Positions 1 through 9,380 of a stretch of 48,118 nucleotides of DNA are shown here, piece after piece. Numbering within the stretch: position 1 is the stretch's first letter; each line of letters starts with the position of its first letter. A program made the translations under genes and the position numbers. The stretch is taken from positions 1-48,118 of the forward strand of contig JAUSBJ010000015.1 in the NCBI GenBank assembly GCA_030652035.1, written 5' to 3'. The DNA is from Sulfurimicrobium sp. Lineage in GTDB: Bacteria; Pseudomonadota; Gammaproteobacteria; Burkholderiales; Sulfuricellaceae. The notes beneath the pieces are model-generated. The model was not told the origin of the DNA. It worked only from the letters and a program-made list of their open reading frames with translations, and made no database searches.

Positions 1-16
1 TGTGAGTTACAAGTTA

Positions 17-133
17 TGCTTGGCGGCCATAGCAAGTTGGAACCACCCCTTCCCATTCCGAACAGGACCGTGAAACGACTTAGCGCCGATGATAGTGTGC
101 ACTACGCATGTGAAAGTAGGTCACCGCCAAGCT
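17..133 (+). rRNA. rrf: 5S ribosomal RNA
   Basis: The typical bacterial 5S core is visible: GCTTGGCGG near the 5' end pairs with CCGCCAAGC at 124-132 to form helix I, and CCATTCCGAACA and the loop E/helix IV region lie between. The length of about 117 nt fits. It is the last gene of an rRNA operon whose 16S/23S genes would lie to the left of the window. A strong terminator follows directly. Confidence 0.95.
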
Positions 134-143
134 CCTTATAATG

Positions 144-171
144 AAAAAGCCCTCCTCGCGAGGGCTTTTTT
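144..171 (+). terminator. Rho-independent terminator after 5S rRNA
   Basis: GCCCTC (149-154) pairs with GAGGGC (160-165) around a 5-nt loop. It is flanked by an A-run on the left and a T-run (166-171) on the right. This is a canonical terminator closing the rRNA operon. Confidence 0.93.
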
Positions 172-223
172 GTTTTGAAACACGTGTATGTCGTAAACAT
201 TGCCTTTGTGATAAGGTGCCTTC

Positions 224-1615
224 ATGAGTCTGTTGTATTCTGCTTTACCAGTCGAAATTCCTGTAAAAATACTTCCTTCCGTGCCCAAGAAAATATTTAT
301 TAAAACATTCGGTTGCCAGATGAACGAGTATGACTCTTCGAAGATGGCCGATATTCTTAATGTTCAAGGAGGCATGGTCAGCACTGATAATCCCGAAGAG
401 GCTGACATACTCTTGTTGAATACCTGCTCTGTCAGGGAAAAAGCTCAGGAGAAGGTTTTTCATCAGCTTGGTCGCTGGAGGCAACTCAAGGATCGGAAAC
501 CGGATTTGCTGATTGGGGTGGGAGGCTGTGTTGCCAGCCAGGAGGGCGAAGCAATTCTAGCTCGTGCGCCATACGTGGATGTGATATTTGGCCCCCAGAC
601 TTTGCATCGATTGCCTCAATTGATCAATGCTCGCAAATCCACCGGTAAACCCCAAGTGGATATTTCCTTTCCAGAGATCGAAAAGTTTGATCATTTACCT
701 GACCCTCGCGTTGAAGGTGCAACTGCGTTCCTTTCAATCATGGAAGGCTGTAGTAAATACTGTACATATTGCATCGTGCCATTTACACGTGGCACGGAAG
801 TATCTCGTCCTTTTGATGATGTTCTGGCCGAAGCGGCTCAATTAGCAGCACATGGTGTCAAGGAAATAACACTTCTCGGTCAGAATGTGAATGCGTATCG
901 AGGCCTGATGCATGACGGGGAGACGGCCGATTTGGCTCTTTTGTTGCATTACATTGCAGAGATACCCGGAGTGGAACGTTTGCGCTATATGACCTCCCAC
1001 CCCGTTGAATTTTCGCAAGCGCTGATTGACGCATTTGCGACGATCCCAAAACTTGGTGGATATTTGCATTTGCCTGTGCAGTCTGGCTCTGATCGAGTTC
1101 TGGCTGCTATGAAGCGGGGTTACACTGCGTTGGAATATAAATCCAAGATCCGCAAATTGCGCGCTATCCGTCCGGATATCTCGATTTCATCCGATTTTAT
1201 CGTGGGGTTTCCAGGCGAGACGGACGATGATTTCGAGGCAACGATGCGTTTGGTAGAGGAAGTTGGCTTTGATTCAAGTTTCAGTTTTATTTACAGCGAG
1301 CGTCCGGGCACACCAGCAGTTGATCATCAGGATACCACCCCTTTTTCCGTCAAGCAGGAGCGCCTGCAGCGATTGCAGTCGCTGATTGAAGCGCAGGCAC
1401 AAGCGATCAGCCTTTCCATGGTCGGATCCGTGCAGCGCATTTTGGTTGAAGGGGTTGCAAAAAAGGATGTGCATGAGTTGTGCGGACGAACAGACAATAA
1501 CCGCGTGGTCAACTTTAATGGGCATGTAAGACTGATTGGAAATTTCGTCGATATCAGGATTACTTCCGCTCAGCCTCATTCGTTGCGTGGTGAATTACTT
1601 TTGGAGGGGTTTTGA
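224..1615 (+). CDS. miaB: tRNA-2-methylthio-N6-dimethylallyladenosine synthase MiaB
   Basis: Radical-SAM methylthiotransferase that adds a 2-methylthio group to i6A37 of tRNAs reading UNN codons. The N-terminal UPF0004 domain carries its three cluster cysteines (C31 in FGCQMN, C68 in NTCSVR, C102 in GGCVA). The radical-SAM motif CSKYCTYC has C176, C180 and C183, and a TRAM-like domain ends the protein. At 463 aa it carries about 20 residues before the usual [13 protein letters not shown] start. The ATG at 224 has AAGG 7 nt upstream and is preferred over an in-frame GTG at 281, which has no ribosome-binding site. The gene overlaps phoH by 4 nt, so the two are translationally coupled. First gene of miaB-phoH-ybeY-corC. 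Confidence 0.97.
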   Translation: MSLLYSALPVEIPVKILPSVPKKIFIKTFGCQMNEYDSSKMADILNVQGGMVSTDNPEEADILLLNTCSVREKAQEKVFHQLGRWRQLKDRKPDLLIGVGGCVASQEGEAILARAPYVDVIFGPQTLHRLPQLINARKSTGKPQVDISFPEIEKFDHLPDPRVEGATAFLSIMEGCSKYCTYCIVPFTRGTEVSRPFDDVLAEAAQLAAHGVKEITLLGQNVNAYRGLMHDGETADLALLLHYIAEIPGVERLRYMTSHPVEFSQALIDAFATIPKLGGYLHLPVQSGSDRVLAAMKRGYTALEYKSKIRKLRAIRPDISISSDFIVGFPGETDDDFEATMRLVEEVGFDSSFSFIYSERPGTPAVDHQDTTPFSVKQERLQRLQSLIEAQAQAISLSMVGSVQRILVEGVAKKDVHELCGRTDNNRVVNFNGHVRLIGNFVDIRITSAQPHSLRGELLLEGF

Positions 1616-2586
1616 GCAAACATACCGAGCGTTTTGCCTTTATCCCTGCCGATAATTCACGGCTCAGTAATCTGTGCGGCGTGCTTGATGAAAATCTAAA
1701 ACAGATCGAAACTGCGCTGGATGTAGTTATATCGCGTCGTGCCGAGCACTTCAGCATTGTCGGTAATGCTGAGCGTGCACGACTTGCCCTACGGGCGTTG
1801 AAGAATTTTTATGAGCTTTCCACGCATACGATATCCATAGACGATCTTCAGTTGGGATTGATTGAGCTGATTAATGCTGACCAGGCAGGCGCCTCGAATG
1901 CGTCGGGGCCAGTGGCAGTGATGCCTGTCCTGATGACTCGCAAGCATGATCTGAGGGGGCGTACGCCGCGTCAGAACCAGTATTTGATGCAGATCCAGGA
2001 GCACGACATTACCTTTGGTATCGGGCCAGCCGGTACCGGAAAAACCTATCTTGCGGTGGCAAGTGCAGTGGATGCTCTTGAACGTGATGCGGTCAAGCGC
2101 ATCGTGCTGGTGCGGCCTGCAGTTGAAGCGGGTGAGCGCCTGGGCTTCCTGCCCGGTGACCTTGCGCAGAAAGTCGATCCCTACCTTCGGCCCTTGTATG
2201 ACGCGCTTTATGATTTACTTGGTTTTGAGCGCGTGGGGAAATTGTTTGAGCGTGGCGCGATTGAAATAGCCCCTCTGGCCTATATGCGTGGCCGAACTCT
2301 CAATCATTCGTTCATCATTCTCGATGAGGCTCAGAATACCACGCCGGAACAGATGAAAATGTTCCTTACACGTATAGGTTTTGGTACCAAAGCCGTGATT
2401 ACCGGTGATGTTACGCAGGTGGATCTGGCGCGTGGGCAGAAGAGTGGACTGGCCGAGGTGCATACGGTTTTGGGCAAGGTTCGAGGCATTGTATTTACTT
2501 TTTTCGAGTCTGATGACGTGGTTCGTCACCCACTGGTACAGCATATCGTTAACGCCTACGCGAGTTATGAAAAAAACAAAACCTGA
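1612..2586 (+). CDS. phoH: PhoH-family ATPase (YbeZ type)
   Basis: PhoH-like P-loop ATPase of the YbeZ type, which works with YbeY in rRNA maturation and RNA quality control. It has an N-terminal KH-like region (to about residue 90), Walker A GPAGTGKT at 138-145 and Walker B IILDEAQN at 235-242. The start is a TTG at 1612 overlapping the miaB stop (TTGA). A strong GGAGGGG lies 2-8 nt upstream, and no ATG start fits. Length 324 aa is normal for the family. The gene runs 20 nt into ybeY. ATPase identity is certain; the RNA role is family knowledge. Confidence 0.95.
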   Translation: MSKHTERFAFIPADNSRLSNLCGVLDENLKQIETALDVVISRRAEHFSIVGNAERARLALRALKNFYELSTHTISIDDLQLGLIELINADQAGASNASGPVAVMPVLMTRKHDLRGRTPRQNQYLMQIQEHDITFGIGPAGTGKTYLAVASAVDALERDAVKRIVLVRPAVEAGERLGFLPGDLAQKVDPYLRPLYDALYDLLGFERVGKLFERGAIEIAPLAYMRGRTLNHSFIILDEAQNTTPEQMKMFLTRIGFGTKAVITGDVTQVDLARGQKSGLAEVHTVLGKVRGIVFTFFESDDVVRHPLVQHIVNAYASYEKNKT

Positions 2587-3037
2587 TTTGAATCTGTCGG
2601 TCCAGTACGCCTACAGGCCGACTGATGTTCCGCCTCGGAGTCTATTCAGGAAGTGGGTCTGTGCTGCTCAGGAGAGCGGTGCAGCAGTCACAATCCGGAT
2701 TGTGAGTGAGGAAGAAGGACGTGCCCTTAACCGAGACTATCGCGGCAAGGATTACGCTACCAATGTCTTGAGCTTTGTTTATGAGCAGGCCCCTTTGTGT
2801 CAGGGGGATCTTGTGCTGTGTGCGGCAGTGGTGAGCCGTGAGGCGCTTGAACAGGGAAAAAGCGTTGAGGCTCATTATGCCCATATGATCGTTCACGGCA
2901 TGTTGCACTTGCAGGGGTATGACCATGAAGACGATGCCGATGCGCAGGCAATGGAAGCAGTGGAAACGCACATTATGAGGCGGCTCGGCTATACTGACCC
3001 CTATGCCATTATAGAGGTTGAGCAACAGCATGGATGA
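2567..3037 (+). CDS. ybeY: Endoribonuclease YbeY
   Basis: Metal-dependent endoribonuclease needed for 16S rRNA 3' maturation and 70S quality control. The zinc-binding H-x3-H-x5-H motif is present as HGMLHLQGYDH in the C-terminal half. The reading frame is open further upstream, but the ATG at 2567 inside the end of phoH gives a 156-aa protein of family size ([15 protein letters not shown] start). It overlaps phoH by 20 nt and corC by 8 nt, so all four genes are likely one transcript. Confidence 0.95.
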   Translation: MKKTKPDLNLSVQYAYRPTDVPPRSLFRKWVCAAQESGAAVTIRIVSEEEGRALNRDYRGKDYATNVLSFVYEQAPLCQGDLVLCAAVVSREALEQGKSVEAHYAHMIVHGMLHLQGYDHEDDADAQAMEAVETHIMRRLGYTDPYAIIEVEQQHG

Positions 3038-3857
3038 ATCTGCCAAACCGGGCTGGGTGGAACGCCTGGGAGCGTGGCTTTCTCCCGAACCGGATAACCG
3101 CGAAGAGTTGGTGGAAATTCTTCACGCGGCCTACGAAAAAAACCTGATCGACGCCGATGCCCTATCCATGATAGAAGGCGTGCTTCAGGTTTCCGAAATG
3201 CATGTGCGTGACATCATGATTCCAAGAGCCCAGATGGACGTGATTGATATCGCAGATTCACCCGCAGCCTTCATCCCCTTCGTAATTGAGGCCGCGCACT
3301 CAAGGTTCCCTGTGATAGGCGAGAACAAGGACGATGTGATTGGCATCCTCCTGGCAAAGGATCTGCTGCGCTATTATGCCGGCGAGGCATTTGACGTACG
3401 TGACATGTTACGTCCGGCTGTATTCATTCCGGAATCCAAGCGCCTTAACATCCTGCTCAAGGAGTTCCGCATGAATCGCAACCACATAGCCATTGTGGTG
3501 GATGAGTACGGCGGAGTTTCAGGCCTGGTGACAATTGAAGACGTGCTGGAGCAGATTGTGGGAGAAATCGAGGACGAATTCGACTTCGATGAAACCGAGG
3601 ACAATATTATCCAGGACCGTAGCGGTCGATTCCGGGTCAAGGCGGTAACGGAAATTTCTGACTTCAACGAAGTTCTGGGCACTCAGTTCAGCGACCAGGA
3701 CTACGATACGGTGGGAGGACTGGTGGTCAGCAAGTTTGGCCACCTGCCAAAACGCGGCGAGCATACCACTTTTGACGGTCTGAAATTTCAGGTGTTGCGT
3801 GCTGATAGCAGGAGGTTGCATACCCTGCTGGTAGAGAAAATCCCTCTGGAAAACTGA
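3030..3857 (+). CDS. corC: CorC/HlyC-family CBS-domain protein
   Basis: Soluble CBS-pair protein associated with magnesium/cobalt efflux. Two CBS domains (about residues 65-180; VRDIMIPRAQMDVI at the first, VVDEYGGVSGLVTIED at the second) are followed by a CorC_HlyC domain. The ATG at 3030 overlaps the ybeY stop by 8 nt and has GAGG 12 nt upstream. An in-frame TTG at 3018 is less likely because the same GAGG directly abuts it. Apolipoprotein N-acyltransferase (lnt), which often follows corC, is absent. Instead the stop abuts the convergent trmB stop with no gap (TGATCA). Confidence 0.93.
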   Translation: MDESAKPGWVERLGAWLSPEPDNREELVEILHAAYEKNLIDADALSMIEGVLQVSEMHVRDIMIPRAQMDVIDIADSPAAFIPFVIEAAHSRFPVIGENKDDVIGILLAKDLLRYYAGEAFDVRDMLRPAVFIPESKRLNILLKEFRMNRNHIAIVVDEYGGVSGLVTIEDVLEQIVGEIEDEFDFDETEDNIIQDRSGRFRVKAVTEISDFNEVLGTQFSDQDYDTVGGLVVSKFGHLPKRGEHTTFDGLKFQVLRADSRRLHTLLVEKIPLEN

Positions 3858-4535
3858 TCAGGCTTTCCTGAAAATCACATCCCAGACACCATGCCCAAGC
3901 CTTAGTCCGCGTTGCTCGAATTTTGTCAGCGGGCGGTATTCTGGACGTGGTGCATAATTGCTTACGCTATTCACCAACCGTAGTTCATCGCGGAAGGTAT
4001 CAAGAATATGCGCGGCATATTCTTCCCAATCGGTTGCCGCATGTAGATAGCCGCCTGGTTTTAAGCGATCGCAGATCAGCGCGATAAACGCAGCCTGAAT
4101 CAGGCGTCGTTTGTGGTGGCGTTTTTTGTGCCACGGGTCGGGGAAGAAGATATGTACCCCATCCAGCGTCTCCGGAGCCAGCATGTGCTGCATTACTTCA
4201 ACAGCATCATGTTGAATGATACGTATATTGGTGAGCCCCATTTCATCAATGTATTTCAATAGACTACCCACTCCAGGCGTATGAACCTCGATACACAGGT
4301 AGTCGTTTTCAGGATGGCTCTGGGCGATTTTGGCGGTGCTGTCGCCCATGCCAAAACCGATTTCCAGAATTTTCGGTGCAGCCCTTCCGAATAACAGCGC
4401 CAGGTCCAGCGGCGCTTCGCTATACGGGACGGCAAATTTCGGCATCAGGGTCTCGTAGGCGCGTGTCTGCCCCTTGGACATGCGTCCCTGCCGCAGTACA
4501 AAGCTGCGAACAGGACGGTGCTGGGTCTCGGTCAT
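3858..4535 (-). CDS. trmB: tRNA (guanine-N7-)-methyltransferase TrmB
   Basis: SAM-dependent methyltransferase making m7G46 in tRNA. It shows the SAM-binding loop EIGFGMGDS, the family hallmark [16 protein letters not shown] and the C-terminal [11 protein letters not shown] segment. The start is taken as ATG at 4535; a TTG directly before it (4538) is in frame but unnecessary. About 225 aa, family-normal. It lies 10 nt downstream of thiG and is probably co-transcribed with thiS-thiG. Its stop codon is directly adjacent to the corC stop on the other strand. Confidence 0.95.
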   Translation of the reverse strand: MTETQHRPVRSFVLRQGRMSKGQTRAYETLMPKFAVPYSEAPLDLALLFGRAAPKILEIGFGMGDSTAKIAQSHPENDYLCIEVHTPGVGSLLKYIDEMGLTNIRIIQHDAVEVMQHMLAPETLDGVHIFFPDPWHKKRHHKRRLIQAAFIALICDRLKPGGYLHAATDWEEYAAHILDTFRDELRLVNSVSNYAPRPEYRPLTKFEQRGLRLGHGVWDVIFRKA

Positions 4536-4545
4536 CAAGGAGCCC

Positions 4546-5328
4546 TTACTTGCCGATCAGGCCGGTGGTGGGAGAACTGGGACTGGCTGAATAAAGTTTT
4601 TTCGCCATGCGCCCAGCCAGGAAGGCTTCCCGGCCGGCCTCGACAGCTTTTTTCATGGCAGATGCCATGAGAATCGGATCTCTTGCCCCGGCTATTGCCG
4701 TATTCATCAGTACGCCACTACAGCCCAGTTCCATGGCGATGGCAGCATCCGATGCGGTGCCGACGCCGGCGTCCACAATGACCGGGACCTTGGCGTTTTC
4801 GATAATGATCTGCAGGTTCCACGGGTTAAGAATCCCCATTCCGGAGCCGATCAGCGAAGCCAGCGGCATGACTGCGACACAGCCGATCTCTTCAAGTTGC
4901 TTGGCGATGATGGGATCGTCCGAGGTGTAAACCATGACCTTGAATCCCTCCTTGACCAGGATGTCAGCCGCTTTCAGTGTTTCGACCACGTTGGGATACA
5001 GGGTCTGTGGATCGCCAAGCACTTCCAGTTTCACCAGATCGTGCCCGTCAAGCAGTTCTCGCGCCAGGCGCAGCGTTCGGATAGCATCGTCGGCGCTGTA
5101 GCAGCCTGCTGTGTTGGGCAGGTAGGTGTAGCGGGATGGCGGCACGGCATCCAGCAGGCTTGGTTCGCCGGCATTCTGGCCGATGTTGGTGCGACGAATT
5201 GCCACGGTAACGATTTCGGCGCCGCTAGCCTCGATGGCGCGGCGGGTCTGGTCAAAATCCTGGTATTTCCCGGTGCCTACCAGCAGGCGGGAAGAATAGG
5301 TTTTTCCTGCAATAATCAAGTTGTCCAT
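4546..5328 (-). CDS. thiG: Thiazole synthase ThiG
   Basis: Forms the thiazole phosphate of thiamine from deoxyxylulose-5-phosphate, dehydroglycine and ThiS thiocarboxylate. It is a TIM barrel with the Schiff-base lysine in [11 protein letters not shown] (K100) and the phosphate-binding GVGTASDA segment. The frame is open upstream to 5439, inside thiS, but the ATG at 5328 ([11 protein letters not shown]) gives the usual 260 aa and leaves a 19-nt gap to thiS. It pairs with thiS immediately upstream. No other thiamine gene is in the window. Confidence 0.95.
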   Translation of the reverse strand: MDNLIIAGKTYSSRLLVGTGKYQDFDQTRRAIEASGAEIVTVAIRRTNIGQNAGEPSLLDAVPPSRYTYLPNTAGCYSADDAIRTLRLARELLDGHDLVKLEVLGDPQTLYPNVVETLKAADILVKEGFKVMVYTSDDPIIAKQLEEIGCVAVMPLASLIGSGMGILNPWNLQIIIENAKVPVIVDAGVGTASDAAIAMELGCSGVLMNTAIAGARDPILMASAMKKAVEAGREAFLAGRMAKKLYSASPSSPTTGLIGK

Positions 5329-5347
5329 AAAATCCAAATGGGTTGGT

Positions 5348-5551
5348 TTAGCCGCCGCCGACAGCAACGACGATTTCAAGCTGGTCACCATGACACAGCG
5401 GCGTTTGGTCGAATTGGCTGCGCGGAACAATTTCTCCATTGCGCTCGATGGCGACGCGTTTTCCCACTAGCGCAAGTTGGTAAACTAGCTGGGTCACGGT
5501 TAGCGGTCCGGTAAACTGCTGCTGTTTGCCGTTGATGCTGAGTTCAATCAC
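5348..5551 (-). CDS. thiS: Sulfur carrier protein ThiS
   Basis: Ubiquitin-fold sulfur carrier whose C-terminal Gly-Gly is thiocarboxylated and donates sulfur to ThiG. The protein ends in VAVGGG, as the family requires. A GTG at 5551 gives 67 aa beginning MIELSINGK, which matches typical ThiS length, with AGG a few nt upstream. An ATG at 5575 would add eight atypical residues. First gene of the thiS-thiG-trmB run. Confidence 0.9.
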   Translation of the reverse strand: MIELSINGKQQQFTGPLTVTQLVYQLALVGKRVAIERNGEIVPRSQFDQTPLCHGDQLEIVVAVGGG

Positions 5552-5934
5552 AGCGCCTGTCCAAATATTAAACAAATGCTGATTTTATCACTCCTGCCGG
5601 AACGCGGGCATCACCTCGGAGACGATTCTACGCAAAGAATCCTGTGTTATGCCGCACCTGCCCATACCACATATGATAATTTACCCCGTGGCAGAGCGTT
5701 TTGGCGGTTGCATGGCGTATTCATGGTGACAGGCACCGCCGTCATGCCAAGAAGTGCATTTAAATCTCCTGGCTGCGCAATACAAATTTGGATGGAATGG
5801 CTGTTTCATGAAAAAGTAAAACCCAGATTGGCATTGCCATTTATTCGGACGGTTACGCCTGCTTTGTTGTATCAATTTGTAACTACGCTGGATAGAGCCG
5901 TGACTATGGGATAAAATTCCTTCCTTTCCAAAAT
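5552..5934. other. Divergent intergenic region between thiS and mlaF
   Basis: 383 nt, AT-richer than its neighbours, with no convincing gene. A 112-codon open frame (5576-5914) has no recognisable domain and no ribosome-binding site. I searched for the conserved THI/TPP-riboswitch core on the thiS side and did not find it. A weak candidate mlaF promoter is TTGTAT (5867-5872), 18 nt, GATAGA (5891-5896). Promoters for both directions must lie here, but none is near consensus. Confidence 0.5.
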
Positions 5935-6765
5935 ATGCCCGGCTTAAAATTTATGACAGCCGACAACCTGGTCGAATTCCAGAACGTCAGTTTCTCCTAC
6001 GGAAAACGCCCCATTCTCAAGGGAATCAGCATGGCCGTGCCACGTGGTAAGGTGGTGGCCATCATGGGCGGCAGCGGTTGCGGGAAAACCACCATGCTCA
6101 GGCTGATTGGGGGGCAGATACGGCCTTCCGTCGGGGCTGTTGCCGTAGATGGGCAAAGAGTACATGAGCTGGATGCTGACGGTCTGTATCAAATGCGCCG
6201 TCGCATGGGCATGCTGTTTCAGTTTGGCGCCCTGTTTACCGACATGTCCGTATTCGACAACGTGGCGTTCCAGATGCGTGAGCATACCGATCTGTCTGAA
6301 AGTGTGATTCGTGACCTGGTGCTGATGAAGCTGCATGCGGTTGGTCTGCGCGGGGCGCGGGATCTCATGCCTTCCGAGCTTTCCGGAGGCATGGCGCGGC
6401 GGGTGGCGCTGGCGCGGGCAGTGGCACTGGATCCGATGCTGATCATGTATGACGAACCTTTTGCCGGCCTGGACCCGATTTCCCTTGGGGTGATCGGTAA
6501 TCTGATTCGTCGCCTGAATGATGCGCTGGGCGCTACCTCCATTGTGGTGACCCACGATGTGCATGAGTCGCTGGAAATCGTGGATTACGTCTATTTCGTG
6601 TCGGATGGCGTAATTGTGGCCCAGGGCACGCCGGATGAAATGCGTGCCAGCGACAAGCCTTTTGTACACCAGTTCGTACATGGCGAAGAGGATGGCCCGG
6701 TACCTTTCCATTACCCGGCAAGTGCCTACGGCGAAGATCTGCGGCTGGGAGGGAAGCATGCCTAG
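5935..6765 (+). CDS. mlaF: Phospholipid ABC transporter ATP-binding protein MlaF
   Basis: ATPase of the inner-membrane MlaFEDB complex that moves phospholipids between inner and outer membranes. Walker A GGSGCGKT (K51), signature LSGGMARR, Walker B LIMYDEPFAGLDP and the H-loop THD are all present. 276 aa. The start is ambiguous between ATG 5935 and ATG 5953 (MTADNLVEF); neither has a clear Shine-Dalgarno. It overlaps mlaE by 8 nt (ATGCCTAG). First gene of a long operon reaching at least to ibaG. Confidence 0.95.
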   Translation: MPGLKFMTADNLVEFQNVSFSYGKRPILKGISMAVPRGKVVAIMGGSGCGKTTMLRLIGGQIRPSVGAVAVDGQRVHELDADGLYQMRRRMGMLFQFGALFTDMSVFDNVAFQMREHTDLSESVIRDLVLMKLHAVGLRGARDLMPSELSGGMARRVALARAVALDPMLIMYDEPFAGLDPISLGVIGNLIRRLNDALGATSIVVTHDVHESLEIVDYVYFVSDGVIVAQGTPDEMRASDKPFVHQFVHGEEDGPVPFHYPASAYGEDLRLGGKHA

Positions 6766-7555
6766 CCGCTTCGTGAAGGGCGTCCGGCGCATTGGCCACC
6801 GCACGATCAACAGTTTGTTGCGCCTGGGCGTGGCAAGCCGTTTCTTTGTATTGGTGCTGCTGCATTCGGGGTCCAGTTTTCGCCGGCCTCATCTCATCAT
6901 CAAGGAATTATTTTCAACCGGTGTGCTGTCGCTCATCATTATCCTGGTGTCGGGGCTGTTTGTCGGCATGGTGCTGGGGATGCAGGGTTACGACACCCTG
7001 CAGCGCTATGGTTCGGAAGAGGCGCTGGGTGTAATGGTGGCTTTGTCACTGGTGCGCGAGTTGGGACCGGTGGTCGCGGCGTTGTTGTTTGCAAGTCGAG
7101 CAGGATCTGCAATTACGGCGGAAATCGGTTTGATGAAGGCGACCGAGCAGCTCTCGGCGATGGAAATGATGGCCGTCAACCCGATTGCGCGCGTTGTCGC
7201 GCCACGTTTCTGGGCGGGGGTGCTTTCCATGCCCCTGCTGGCGGCCATGTTTTCCGCCATGGGGGTATTTGGCGGCTACCTGGTGGGGGTAAAGCTGATC
7301 GGTGTGGACGAAGGCTCGTTCTGGTCGCAGATGCAGAGCGCAGTGGATTTCCAACAGGACATTGTGAACGGCATTATCAAGAGTTTTGTGTTTGGCGTGG
7401 CGGTGACGGCCATTGCCTTGTTTGAAGGCTACGATGCCCCACCCACGGCGGAGGGCGTATCCGGTGCGACAACGCGCACCGTGGTGACGTCGTCGCTGGC
7501 CATTCTGGCGCTGGATTTTGTGTTGACCGCATTTATGTTTCGGGGAGAAGGCTAA
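6758..7555 (+). CDS. mlaE: Phospholipid ABC transporter permease MlaE
   Basis: MlaE/DUF140 permease, 265 aa with several hydrophobic segments (for example LSLIIILVSGLFVGMVLGM). It carries the conserved family segment LVRELGPVVAALLFASRAGSAITAEIG... spanning about residues 95-125. The start ATG at 6758 lies inside the end of mlaF. The stop shares one base with the mlaD start (TAATG). Confidence 0.95.
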   Translation: MPSRFVKGVRRIGHRTINSLLRLGVASRFFVLVLLHSGSSFRRPHLIIKELFSTGVLSLIIILVSGLFVGMVLGMQGYDTLQRYGSEEALGVMVALSLVRELGPVVAALLFASRAGSAITAEIGLMKATEQLSAMEMMAVNPIARVVAPRFWAGVLSMPLLAAMFSAMGVFGGYLVGVKLIGVDEGSFWSQMQSAVDFQQDIVNGIIKSFVFGVAVTAIALFEGYDAPPTAEGVSGATTRTVVTSSLAILALDFVLTAFMFRGEG

Positions 7556-8025
7556 TGGAGCGCACCACAATCGATTTGTGGGTTGGGCTGTTCGTACTGC
7601 TGGGGTTGGGTGCTATCCTGGTGTTGGCGCTGAAAGTGGGGAACCTGGGTGGCGTAAACATAGCCGACAGTTATAGCGTAACCGCCAATTTCAGCAATAT
7701 TGGCGGACTCAAGGTGAGGGCGCCTGTGAAAAGCGCCGGGGTGGTCATTGGCCGGGTATCGGAGATCTACTTTGATGGGGAACGGCATGAGGCCGTGGCT
7801 TCGCTCAAACTGGACAAACAGTATTCATTTTCCAAGGATACTTCCGCCAGCATCATGACCTCCGGCTTGCTGGGCGAGCAGTACATCGCCCTTGAAACCG
7901 GGGGCGACAGCGCCCAACTCAAGGAGGGCGACAAGATCAAAATCACCCAGTCGGCTGTTGTGCTGGAAAGCCTGATTGGGCAGTTCATCTACAACAAGGC
8001 GGCAGATGGCGGAGAGGGCAAATGA
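7555..8025 (+). CDS. mlaD: MCE-domain lipid-binding protein MlaD
   Basis: Membrane-anchored MCE protein that forms the hexameric periplasmic lipid ring on MlaE. One N-terminal transmembrane helix (about residues 8-28) is followed by a single MCE domain (about 40-117), with the GLKVRAPVKSAGVVIGRV and SGLLGEQYIAL motifs. 156 aa is typical for single-MCE MlaD. Overlaps: 1 nt with mlaE and 4 nt (ATGA) with the next gene. Confidence 0.94.
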   Translation: MERTTIDLWVGLFVLLGLGAILVLALKVGNLGGVNIADSYSVTANFSNIGGLKVRAPVKSAGVVIGRVSEIYFDGERHEAVASLKLDKQYSFSKDTSASIMTSGLLGEQYIALETGGDSAQLKEGDKIKITQSAVVLESLIGQFIYNKAADGGEGK

Positions 8026-9380
8026 ATAAGCAATGGCTGGCAGGCATCCTGAGTGCGTGGGCGCTCCTTTCCGCAGGGACAGGGCAGGCCCAGATGGTGA
8101 ACTTGCAACAGGCGATCGACATGAGCCTGAATGCCGACCCCCGTATTCAGGAACGCGAACAGCTGGTGGAACAGGCGCGCGCCATGCTGGAAGAGGCACA
8201 AGGCAATAACGGCCTGCGCCTGAATGCCAATCTTTTTGTTGGCCTGGCGCCTAAAGTCGAGGGTGGTTTTTACCAGGGCGGGGCAACTTCCGGTGGCATA
8301 CCGCGCAATGATGCCTATGACTGGAAAGGGCTCTCCGACTGGACTGCATTACAGTTCTCCATTGTCAAACCGCTTTACACCTTCGGCAAGATCGAGCGTT
8401 ATGTCGATGCGGCCAAGGGCAATATCGACGTGAAACGTCAGGATGTCCGTCTGCAGCGCGGCGATACCGTGCTGGACGTGAGCCGCGCCTATTATGGCTA
8501 TCTGACGGCGCGCGACACGCGGCGCATGCTGGAAGATGTGCGCACCAAGGTGAACAATGCGGTGGCGCAGGTGGAAAAATGGCTTAAAGCAGATAACGGC
8601 CAGGCAACCCAGTCTGATTTGTATGAGTTGCAAGCCAAGCGCGCCTTGCTGAACAAATATTTTTCCCAGGCTCAGGCGGTGGAAACGGTTAGCCTGAATG
8701 GGTTGAAAACCCTGACTGGCCTTGGTCTGGACGGCAGTCTTGATGTGGCGGACGATGGGCTGAACCCCGTTCCGCTGCCGGCTGTGTCGCTGGCGGATTT
8801 GCAGGGCAAGGCGATCACCAGCCGCCCTGAAATGGCCCAATTGGAGGCTGGTCTGAGCGCCCGCCGCGCCTTGGTGGCGGCGAAAAAAGCGGAAATGTAC
8901 CCCAATATATATGCCGGGGTGGTGGGCAGCTTTGCTTATGCTTCACGGCGTGACAGGCTGGATAACCCTTATGTGTACGACCCTTTCAACCATGCAGGCT
9001 TGACGCCGGTGGTCGGGGTGAAGTGGGATTTGGCCTTTGATGTTGTGCCGGCGCGGGTGGCGCAGGCGCAGGCGGAACTCGATGCGTTGCTGGCGAAGAA
9101 CCGTTTCGCCCTGGCCGGGATTCCCTTTGAAGTGGCGGAAACCTATACCCAGATGCAGGCATACCACATCGCGCAGCAGGAACTGGCCGCGGGTGCCGCA
9201 GCCGCGCGGCGCTGGATGGTGGCCTCTTATGCCGATTTCAATGCCGGCCTGGAAAAACCGGACCGCGTCGCCGAGGCGCTGAGGACCTATGCCACGACCC
9301 AGGCCGAGTACCTGCTTACGGTGAATGAATACAACATGCATGTGGCCAGATTGGCCAAGGTGACAGGGGATTACAAATGA
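8022..9380 (+). CDS. TolC-family outer-membrane channel protein
   Basis: Outer-membrane efflux protein of the TolC fold. It has a cleavable signal peptide (MNKQWLAGILSAWALLSAGTGQAQ segment in the first 24 residues), then two OEP-type coiled-coil repeats with long helices rich in Ala/Gln/Glu. 452 aa, the usual size. It is locked into the mla operon by ATGA overlaps with mlaD and mlaC. This is the position where many betaproteobacteria carry mlaA (vacJ), and no mlaA is seen in the window. The tight coupling suggests a role with MlaFEDCB or with the ABC-2 exporter downstream, but the substrate cannot be read from sequence. Confidence 0.88.
   Translation: MNKQWLAGILSAWALLSAGTGQAQMVNLQQAIDMSLNADPRIQEREQLVEQARAMLEEAQGNNGLRLNANLFVGLAPKVEGGFYQGGATSGGIPRNDAYDWKGLSDWTALQFSIVKPLYTFGKIERYVDAAKGNIDVKRQDVRLQRGDTVLDVSRAYYGYLTARDTRRMLEDVRTKVNNAVAQVEKWLKADNGQATQSDLYELQAKRALLNKYFSQAQAVETVSLNGLKTLTGLGLDGSLDVADDGLNPVPLPAVSLADLQGKAITSRPEMAQLEAGLSARRALVAAKKAEMYPNIYAGVVGSFAYASRRDRLDNPYVYDPFNHAGLTPVVGVKWDLAFDVVPARVAQAQAELDALLAKNRFALAGIPFEVAETYTQMQAYHIAQQELAAGAAAARRWMVASYADFNAGLEKPDRVAEALRTYATTQAEYLLTVNEYNMHVARLAKVTGDYK

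Noticed and set aside
5552..5760. TPP riboswitch upstream of thiS
   Set aside because: I looked for the conserved THI-element core on the minus strand and found only scattered short matches.
5576..5914. 112-codon plus-strand frame between thiS and mlaF
   Set aside because: No ribosome-binding site, no recognisable domain, and it fills a divergent promoter region.
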